From CAZSPT01 sp964608895 (GTDB taxonomy: Bacteria > Patescibacteriota > Patescibacteriia > 2-01-FULL-39-33), in contig CAZSPT010000009.1 in the NCBI GenBank assembly GCA_964608895.1, positions 1 through 19,318 of the forward strand: 19,318 nt of DNA, read 5' to 3'. The position numbers were made by a program, and so were the translations under genes. The notes beneath the pieces were generated by a model. The model did not search any database, was not told the origin of the DNA, and worked only from the letters and a program-made list of their open reading frames with translations. Positions 13,846-19,318 of this stretch are shown here, in pieces (position 1 is the first letter of the stretch; each line of letters begins with the position of its first letter).

Positions 13846-14862
13846 ATGAACAGTCCTCAAGTAATCGCAGACTCGGTCAAAGATTCTGAACAGTTCCCCA
13901 ACCTGGCGGTTGAAGCCGAAAGCGTCCCCGAAGCTTTTTTCATCGCGATGAAAAAAGTCTGGAATCAAGGATTAGCGATTAGAACCGAATATGATCGCCA
14001 AAACAGCCAAGGGGATTTTATTGATCCGCCCAGCCGGGACAGCCGAATGATGGTGGTGATCAAAAATCCTTTCTCGCAGCCGCGATTTCCTCCGCTTTCT
14101 TTTTGCGAACTCGGAGTTTATCTCGCTGAAATTATGGGAGTTAAGGACAATTTGGTGGTGCCGTTTTTAACGCTTGAACAGGTAGCCGATGGCCGGGAGT
14201 TGGACAACACTCAATGGCCCTATACCTATCATCAGCGGCTTTTTAAACATCCAAGTTCAAAAAACAATCTAATCAACCAGATTGAGCTGATTTTAAAACG
14301 GACGGCGGACACTCCCCATACTCGCCGGGCGGTCGCGACGACGGCAATGCCGGCAATTGACCCGTTTCTTCAGGAAGACATTCCTTGTCTCCGGGAAATC
14401 CAAATCCGTTGCTCCCCTTCAAAGAAAGGCGGCTTTTGGCTAAATTTCCTAACCGTTTGGAGATCTCGAGATCTCTACAAGGCTTGGGGCGACAATGTTA
14501 TTGCCTTAACTTTTCTTCAGCAATGGCTGGCCGGCGAACTGACTAAAAGAATCGGTCAACCGGTCCGAGTCGGTTGTTATACTGATTTCAGTATGTCACT
14601 TCATATTTATGGCCAGGACTTTGAAAAAGTCGGAGGCGACCGAGAAAAAGGGCTTCAGAGTTTTTTTGAAACTTTCAAAACCGCTAATGACTTAATTGCT
14701 AAATCTCTTGACGGGGAATCAGCCAAGGAGATGATGATGATTCCCCAGCTTAAAAACCTAACTTCTCCAACGGCGGTCAGTCAGTGGAAAATGGGCCCAA
14801 AGGAGATTAAAACCGTCAATTGGCTGATTGACGGCCTGGAAGACGGCTCGCTGGAGCCGTAA
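13846..14862 (+). CDS. thyA: Thymidylate synthase, archaeal-type ThyA family
   Basis: A 338-residue ThyA-superfamily enzyme converting dUMP to dTMP with methylene-tetrahydrofolate. The catalytic Cys is C181 in IPCLREIQIR, matching the PCH-type motif. RSRD (206-209) matches the RSxD phosphate-binding motif. Asn217 (GDNVIA) aligns with the Asn that selects dUMP; an Asp here would mark a dCMP hydroxymethylase. HIY (253-255) matches the conserved HxY. N-terminal TEYDRQN and NPFSQPRF, plus YTYHQRL and HTRRAV, resemble archaeal TysY more than E. coli ThyA. The ATG at 13846 is chosen for its AAGGAG site and position one base after tmk; a longer in-frame opening into tmk is coding shadow. It ends at a strong terminator. 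ThyX is not seen here. Confidence 0.87.
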   Translation: MNSPQVIADSVKDSEQFPNLAVEAESVPEAFFIAMKKVWNQGLAIRTEYDRQNSQGDFIDPPSRDSRMMVVIKNPFSQPRFPPLSFCELGVYLAEIMGVKDNLVVPFLTLEQVADGRELDNTQWPYTYHQRLFKHPSSKNNLINQIELILKRTADTPHTRRAVATTAMPAIDPFLQEDIPCLREIQIRCSPSKKGGFWLNFLTVWRSRDLYKAWGDNVIALTFLQQWLAGELTKRIGQPVRVGCYTDFSMSLHIYGQDFEKVGGDREKGLQSFFETFKTANDLIAKSLDGESAKEMMMIPQLKNLTSPTAVSQWKMGPKEIKTVNWLIDGLEDGSLEP

Positions 14863-14868
14863 CTAAAC

Positions 14869-14901
14869 ACCCGCTCTTCAAATGAAGAGCGGGTTTTTTA
14901 T
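14869..14901 (+). terminator. Terminator of tmk-thyA unit
   Basis: An 11-bp stem (ACCCGCTCTTC / GAAGAGCGGGT) with loop AAAT, followed by six Ts within TTTTTTATTT. It starts 7 bp after the thyA stop. A strong intrinsic terminator. Confidence 0.93.
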
Positions 14902-14940
14902 TTCAGCCGCTTTTTAAAAAAAACTTTAATTGTTTTTTGA

Positions 14941-14969
14941 TTGATTTTTTTCTTAAAAAAAGCTAAGAT
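14941..14969 (+). promoter_or_regulatory. Sigma-70-type promoter for gatB
   Basis: TTGATT (14941-14946), exactly 17 bp, then TAAGAT (14964-14969), shortly after the thyA terminator. It predicts a leader of about 29 nt that lacks a Shine-Dalgarno. Confidence 0.55.
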
Positions 14970-15004
14970 AAAAAAAACAGAAACCATTAACCCATCAACA
15001 ACCA

Positions 15005-16537
15005 ATGGCTGAATATCTACCAATAATCGGACTGGAAATCCACGCCGAGCTAAAAACCAAGACCAAAATGTTCTGTTCCTGTCCGAACGGCTATTATCTG
15101 GCCGAACGACCGAATGAAAACGTTTGTCCAATCTGCCTCGGTCATCCCGGCACTCTGCCGGTAATCAACCGGCAGGGTCTTGACTGGACGATTCTGGTCG
15201 GTCTGGCTCTAAAAAGCAAAATTTCCCAAACAACCAAATTTGACCGAAAAAACTATTTCTATCCTGACTTGCCAAAAGGTTATCAAATTTCCCAATACGA
15301 CCAGCCGCTTTGTTATCAAGGCGAGCTGAAAATCGCCGAAAAAACCGTTAAAGTAGTCAGAATTCATTTAGAAGAAGATACCGGCAAGTTAATCCACCAC
15401 CCCGAAGGAGTAAAAATAGACTATAGCCGGGCCGGAACACCGCTGATTGAACTAGTAACCGCTCCGGAAATAAATTCCAGCCGGGAAGCAAAAGAATTCT
15501 GCCGGCTCTACCAGGAAATCCTCCGTTATTTGGAAGTCTCCGACGCTGATATGGAAAAAGGTCAAATGCGCTGTGAAGCAAATATTTCCCTCCAAGAAGC
15601 CGGGCGATTCATTGTTGAAAACAACGAACTTAAACCACTCTTGGACTATCAACTGAATCCAAAAGTGGAATTGAAAAACATCAACTCTTTTCGGGCAGTT
15701 GAACGGGCAATTAACTATGAAATCAAAAGACAAACTAAAGCCCTCAAGACCGGAGAAACGCTTATTCAAGAAACCCGGGGCTGGGACGAGGCCAAACAGG
15801 CGACTTTTAACCAGCGGATTAAGGAAACCGCCGCCGACTACCGTTATTTCCCGGAGCCGGACCTGCCCCCGTTGGAAATAAGCTCAAAAAAAATCAGCGA
15901 ATTAGAAGCGACTTTGCCGGAACTCCCTCCGGAAAAATTTGAACGATTCGTCAGCCAATATCTCTTCAATCCGGAAGACGCCGAAATAATCGTCAGCAAC
16001 AAAAAATTAGCCAGCTATACTGAAGAAACAATTTCCGAGCTTCGGAGCTGGCTTAATTCCCTGCCGGAAATTAAAGGCGATTCTGAAAAAATTTGGAGCC
16101 GGGAAGGTAAAAAATTAACCAAACTTTTAAGCAACTGGCTGATTAACCGGCTTTTTCGTTATCTTAAAGAAGAAAAAATTTCAGTCAGCGAACTGAAAAT
16201 AACTCCGGAAAATTTTGCTGAATTCCTTAGTTTGATTTATCAGCGAAAATTAAACAATCTAACCGCCCAAAAGGTTCTTAAAGAAATGGTCGCCAACGGC
16301 CAAGATCCTTCGGAAATTATTAAGGAAAAAGACCTCGGCCAAGTCAACGGCCAAAAAGAACTTTTGAAAATTGTTGACGAAACAATCGGCGAAAATCCCA
16401 AAGCAAGCCAAGACTACCGCCAAGGAAAAGAAAATTCCTTGAAATTTCTGGTCGGCCGAGTAATGGCGGCGACCAAGGGAAAAGCCGACCCTCAATTAAC
16501 CGCCGAACTATTAAAAAAACAACTTAATAAACAATAA
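15005..16537 (+). CDS. gatB: Asp/Glu-tRNA(Asn/Gln) amidotransferase subunit B
   Basis: A 510-residue GatB, which with GatA and GatC turns Glu-tRNA(Gln) (or Asp-tRNA(Asn)) into the amidated form. The start PIIGLEIHAEL is the family N-terminus. Zinc-binding Cys are C24, C26, C41 and C44 (FCSCPN, VCPICLGHPG). KFDRKNYFYPDLPKGYQISQ and VVRIHLEEDTGKL are catalytic-domain signatures, followed by RAGTPLIELVT and the DYRYFPEPDLPP motif. The C-terminal helical tRNA-binding domain covers about 360-508. Length is a little above the usual 470-490, partly from an insertion near residues 200-220 before the KNINSFRAVERAI motif. gatA and gatC are not adjacent. The ATG has no Shine-Dalgarno. Confidence 0.97.
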   Translation: MAEYLPIIGLEIHAELKTKTKMFCSCPNGYYLAERPNENVCPICLGHPGTLPVINRQGLDWTILVGLALKSKISQTTKFDRKNYFYPDLPKGYQISQYDQPLCYQGELKIAEKTVKVVRIHLEEDTGKLIHHPEGVKIDYSRAGTPLIELVTAPEINSSREAKEFCRLYQEILRYLEVSDADMEKGQMRCEANISLQEAGRFIVENNELKPLLDYQLNPKVELKNINSFRAVERAINYEIKRQTKALKTGETLIQETRGWDEAKQATFNQRIKETAADYRYFPEPDLPPLEISSKKISELEATLPELPPEKFERFVSQYLFNPEDAEIIVSNKKLASYTEETISELRSWLNSLPEIKGDSEKIWSREGKKLTKLLSNWLINRLFRYLKEEKISVSELKITPENFAEFLSLIYQRKLNNLTAQKVLKEMVANGQDPSEIIKEKDLGQVNGQKELLKIVDETIGENPKASQDYRQGKENSLKFLVGRVMAATKGKADPQLTAELLKKQLNKQ

Positions 16538-16539
16538 TT

Positions 16540-16980
16540 ATGGGACTGTTTAGCTATTCGGCCGGGCAAAAATACCGTCCAAAAAAAATAAAATTCTCTG
16601 ACCTTTACCATCAAGAAACCAGTCAAAAATCAATCCCGGCGGCCGCCAAGCAAAAAATCAGAAAAACTCTTAAAAAAGAAGGCTATCAAAGCGATGAAAT
16701 CACCAAAATCATCAGCCAGGACCGACTAATTGAACCGAAAAAAATGAAAGAAATCGCTGAAACTCTCAGCGGCCGGAGAATCACCGGTTTCCAGAAAAAA
16801 CAGCCGGCCAAAGCCATTGACAAACTAATTAAAAAAGAAACCGCCCGGAATTTAAACATCGCTCGGTTAAAAAGAGAAAGGCGCCGGGAAGCAATGAAAG
16901 AATCGCTTAAAACCGACCAATCCCGGAAAAATATCCAAAGTAAAAGCTCAAGCGGCCGGAGAATTAAACTGCCTTTTTAA
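16540..16980 (+). CDS. Small very basic protein of unknown function
   Basis: A 146-residue protein, 2 bp after the gatB stop and so probably co-transcribed. I do not recognise it. It is strongly Lys/Arg-rich with no Cys and no membrane segment. A short motif KKEGYQSDEITKIISQDRL (about 50-68) looks like two small helices. The second half (ARNLNIARLKRERRREA) is a long charged helix, and the tail has SSSGRRIKLPF. The composition suggests binding to nucleic acid or to an acidic partner (inference). The open frame is maintained over 146 codons with codon use like gatB, which supports a real gene. Confidence 0.65.
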   Translation: MGLFSYSAGQKYRPKKIKFSDLYHQETSQKSIPAAAKQKIRKTLKKEGYQSDEITKIISQDRLIEPKKMKEIAETLSGRRITGFQKKQPAKAIDKLIKKETARNLNIARLKRERRREAMKESLKTDQSRKNIQSKSSSGRRIKLPF

Positions 16981-17041
16981 TTTATTTTTATATTAAGCGG
17001 CTAAAAATAGAAGTAAAAAAATACAACTAAAAAACAAAAAA

Positions 17042-17422
17042 ATGCCAAAATCAATGTTTGAAAACTTTCCAAAATCAGAAGAAGGAGAAAAAGAAGACGA
17101 AATCAGCAAAAAAATGGTTAATCAAACGCTGAAGGAAATGGAGATTGAAAATGAAATTGAAACCCCATTAAAAGCGGCTGAAACACTCCAAAAAGCCCTT
17201 GAAAAATATCCCCGGGAAAAGCCGGAAATTTCAAAAAACGATTATCATCTAATCAAAGCGGCGGAGATTTTTCTTGAAAAAATTTCCGAGATCCCGAGTG
17301 AAAAAATCGGCGAATCAGAAAAGGCCGACTTATCGGAATTTGCCAAAAAAATTCTAAAAAAAATCGGCCGACTGCCGGAGCAAAAATGGAGTAAACAGGC
17401 CGGTTTAGATAAAGTTGCCTAG
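17042..17422 (+). CDS. Small helical protein of unknown function
   Basis: A 126-residue protein that I cannot assign. The N-terminus is Glu-rich (about 12-45: EEGEKEDEISKK, KEMEIENEIE), followed by predicted helices LKAAETLQKALEKYP and YHLIKAAEIFLEKI, and a more basic C-terminus (FAKKILKKIGRLPEQKW). There is no signal peptide, Cys or membrane segment. It lies 61 bp after the basic protein in the same direction and ends in TAG, 11 bp from the convergent miaA stop. No Shine-Dalgarno is seen before the ATG. Steady codon use supports coding. Confidence 0.6.
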   Translation: MPKSMFENFPKSEEGEKEDEISKKMVNQTLKEMEIENEIETPLKAAETLQKALEKYPREKPEISKNDYHLIKAAEIFLEKISEIPSEKIGESEKADLSEFAKKILKKIGRLPEQKWSKQAGLDKVA

Positions 17423-17433
17423 TTCTGAACAAA

Positions 17434-18366
17434 TTATTTGTTCAAAAATTTCCTGACTAAACATTCAGCTTGATTAAAATCAGAAACCCAATTAACTTTA
17501 AAACGATTTTGAAACCAGGTAAGCTGGCGTTTGGCAAAATGATAAATTTCACCGGCTAAATCGGTAAAAAGCTCTGATCGGCTGATTTTTTTTCTTAAAT
17601 ATCGTGAGACCCAGCGATACTCCAAACCAAATTCCTCAAGCCGCCGCCAACTCACCCCTTGACGATGAAGCCCGGCGACTTCTTCAATTAAACCCTGATT
17701 CATTCTCTGTTTCAAGCGACGCTCAATCCTCCGGCGAAGTTCCGGCCGGGAAAATTTTATCCCAATAATTAAAAAATCATAAGGCGGCTCGCACCGGCTT
17801 TTTTCAGAAAAAGGCCGGCCGGTCTGGTAATAAAACTCCAAGGCCCGCTGAACCCGCCGGCGGTTTTTTCGGTCAATTACGCGCTCGGCGTCCGGATCAA
17901 CCCGCTTTAGCCGAGTCAATAATTCCGGTAGAGTCAGTTTTTCCAGCTTAGCCCGAAGTTTTCTTTTTTTCTGAACAGTTATTTTTTCCGGCGGAAAAAA
18001 ATAACCTTTAATAACCGCTTCCAGATAAAGACCAGAGCCGCCAACCAAGAAAGGCAGCCGTCCCCGGCTAATTATTTCTTTAAAAGCATTATAGGCTCGC
18101 GGCTGATATTTAGCAACGTTAAATTCGGTTCTGGGAGAAACTTCGTCAATTAAATGAACGGGAATCAAGCCGCCCGGCCGGCGGTATTCGGCCAAATCTT
18201 TACCAGAGCCGATATCCATTCCTCGGTAAACTTGGCGGGAATCAGCTGAAACAATTTCACCGTTTAATTTTTCCGCTAATTTGACTGCCAGCTTGGTTTT
18301 GCCCGAAGCAGTCGGCCCGAGAATAACAATCACTTTTTTATTTTTGGGATATTTTTCCGCCGCCAT
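17434..18366 (-). CDS. miaA: tRNA dimethylallyltransferase MiaA
   Basis: A 310-residue MiaA, which adds a dimethylallyl group to A37 of tRNAs reading UNN codons. Walker-type GPTASGKT is at 17-24, followed by SADSRQVYRGMDIGSGK (40-56) containing the prenyl/tRNA-binding DSxQVY, then PVHLID, LVGGSGLYLEAV (GGxGLY) and the late FAKRQLTWFQNR. Length is standard. It lies 48 bp after the miaB stop in the same direction, and its product provides i6A for MiaB's methylthiolation. No Shine-Dalgarno is seen before the ATG at 18366. A TGAACAAA / TTTGTTCA palindrome straddles its stop codon. Confidence 0.97.
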   Translation of the reverse strand: MAAEKYPKNKKVIVILGPTASGKTKLAVKLAEKLNGEIVSADSRQVYRGMDIGSGKDLAEYRRPGGLIPVHLIDEVSPRTEFNVAKYQPRAYNAFKEIISRGRLPFLVGGSGLYLEAVIKGYFFPPEKITVQKKRKLRAKLEKLTLPELLTRLKRVDPDAERVIDRKNRRRVQRALEFYYQTGRPFSEKSRCEPPYDFLIIGIKFSRPELRRRIERRLKQRMNQGLIEEVAGLHRQGVSWRRLEEFGLEYRWVSRYLRKKISRSELFTDLAGEIYHFAKRQLTWFQNRFKVNWVSDFNQAECLVRKFLNK

Positions 18367-18414
18367 AACTGAAAATTACCGAATAATAAACAATTTTTTA
18401 AAATTAATCCTTGA

Positions 18415-19318
18415 TTAATTTTCAATCGCCCGGCCGAATAACCCCCAGCTGTCGGCCTGGACTATTTTTACTGAAACAAAACGGCCAAGCAAATCCTGGC
18501 GGCCGGTAAAAACCACTGTTTTAAACTGAGCCGACTGACCGAAACACTTGCCGCCGCCGAAAAAATCAGTCATTAAAACTTTTAATTCCCGGCCGACCAG
18601 CCGGCGATTTTTTTCAAGAGCAATTTTTTTTAGAGCCGCCAAAAGCCGCTTCTCCCGAGATTTTTTGACAGCCGGTGAAACGGTTTCAGCCAATTTAGCG
18701 CTGGCAGTGCCCGGCCGAGGAGAGTATTGAGCAAGATAAGCCATATCAAATCTGATTTTTTTAAATAATTTAAGAGTATTTTTAAAATGGGTTTCTCGCT
18801 CGCCGGGAAAACCGACGATAATATCTGTTGACAAGGCGATTTCCGGAACTGCCCGCCTGACTTTAGCGACCAATTTTTGATAATCAGCAACAGTATAACC
18901 GCGGTTCATTTTTCTTAAAATTGAGTCGTCTCCCGACTGAATCGGCAAATGAAGATAAGGAATCAAGTGGCGACCGGACGCCAAAACTTCTATTAATTCA
19001 TCTGAAAGATCTTTAGGGTGGCTGGTGACGAACGAAAGCCACCAATCTCCGGATAAAGCGTCTATTTTTTTGATTAATTCAGAAAAATTAATCCGGCCGG
19101 ACTGATAACTGTTGACATTCTGACCGATCAAAACAATTTCTTTAAATTTCCGGCGGCGAAGCCGGCGAGCCTCTTTAAGAACATCCGCCGCCGGCCGAGA
19201 AAATTCCCGGCCCCGGAGATAAGGAACAACGCAATAACTGCAAAAATTGTTACAACCGGTCATAATCGGCAGATAACCGACAATTTTAGAGTGATAATCA
19301 GGAATAATTTTGAAATAA
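18415..19318 (-). CDS. miaB: tRNA-2-methylthio-N6-dimethylallyladenosine synthase MiaB, 5'-truncated by window
   Basis: Radical SAM methylthiotransferase that turns i6A37 into ms2i6A37. About 301 codons are present; the N-terminal iron-sulfur domain lies outside. The radical SAM cluster motif CNNFCSYC appears in GCNNFCSYCVVPYLRGRE. The frame stays open upstream of the internal ATG at 19263 and encodes YFKIIPDYHSKIVGYLPI, which matches the usual sequence before the cluster, so that ATG is not the start. FVTSHPKDL, LHLPIQSGDD and STDIIVGFPGE are further family motifs. The last ~60 residues fit a TRAM RNA-binding domain. The pairing with miaA supports MiaB over its relatives MtaB and RimO, as does the GCNNFCSYCVVPY form. 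Confidence 0.93.
   Translation of the reverse strand, partial: YFKIIPDYHSKIVGYLPIMTGCNNFCSYCVVPYLRGREFSRPAADVLKEARRLRRRKFKEIVLIGQNVNSYQSGRINFSELIKKIDALSGDWWLSFVTSHPKDLSDELIEVLASGRHLIPYLHLPIQSGDDSILRKMNRGYTVADYQKLVAKVRRAVPEIALSTDIIVGFPGERETHFKNTLKLFKKIRFDMAYLAQYSPRPGTASAKLAETVSPAVKKSREKRLLAALKKIALEKNRRLVGRELKVLMTDFFGGGKCFGQSAQFKTVVFTGRQDLLGRFVSVKIVQADSWGLFGRAIEN

Noticed and set aside
17426..17444. TGAACAAA / TTTGTTCA palindrome as a terminator between the convergent genes
   Set aside because: The stem is AT-rich with a 3-nt loop, overlaps the miaA stop, and has no T run after it on either strand.
19261..19263. ATG as the true start of miaB
   Set aside because: The frame remains open to the window edge and encodes conserved residues before the radical SAM motif, so the gene is cut by the window.
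1..19318. tRNA, rRNA, CRISPR array, insertion sequence or prophage
   Set aside because: No cloverleaf-like or T-loop patterns, no evenly spaced repeats, and no transposase or integrase genes were seen on reading both strands. The excisionase-like HTH protein alone does not indicate a prophage.

Overview
This window most likely comes from a Candidate Phyla Radiation (Patescibacteria) genome, probably Parcubacteria-like. The evidence is the gene content: a large surface protein with N-terminal VYYV/KR-type repeats and a DUF5667-type membrane protein next to an ECF sigma factor. Genes are compact and tightly packed, Shine-Dalgarno sites are mostly absent, and the nucleotide enzymes are archaeal-flavoured. 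TGA is used as a stop (154-156), so there is no sign of a recoded UGA. The phylum call is inference from protein style, not from a marker-tree placement.

Left part (1-8755). A 51-residue C-terminal gene fragment ends at 156. The minus strand then carries, in transcription order, an ECF sigma factor (8755-8201), a single-pass DUF5667-type protein that is probably its anti-sigma (8170-6830), a 1307-residue secreted S-layer-like protein (6608-2685) with a terminator, and a TPR lipid- or membrane-anchored protein followed 5 bp later by a GT39-type membrane glycosyltransferase (2584-192). This reads as a cell-envelope block: surface protein, possible glycosylation, and a membrane-to-transcription signalling pair.

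Middle part (8756-11291). A 164-bp divergent region holds back-to-back sigma-70-type promoters and CTGTCT boxes. It drives the sigma factor leftward and a 100-residue excisionase-like helix-turn-helix protein rightward. The rightward housekeeping operon secE-nusG-rplK-rplA follows, with its own promoter and a perfect 10-bp-stem terminator. rplJ and rplL do not follow.

Nucleotide part (11317-14901). A dTMP-making cluster comes next: dCMP deaminase, a P-loop NMP-kinase-like protein, a thymidylate kinase whose P-loop lysine is replaced by alanine, then a separate transcription unit with a second thymidylate kinase (intact P-loop) and an archaeal-type thymidylate synthase. Together these could take dCMP to dUMP, dTMP and dTDP. 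The second unit has its own TTGACA promoter, strong AAGGAG ribosome binding sites and a strong terminator, unlike nearly every other gene here.

Right part (14941-19318). gatB (Glu/Asp-tRNA amidotransferase B) has its own promoter and is followed by two unrecognised small genes, one very basic and one helical with an acidic start. The minus strand then carries miaB (5' end beyond the window) and miaA, which together make the ms2i6A37 tRNA modification. I saw no tRNA, rRNA, CRISPR array or insertion sequence. No gene-free stretch exceeds 300 bases; the longest is 6609-6829.
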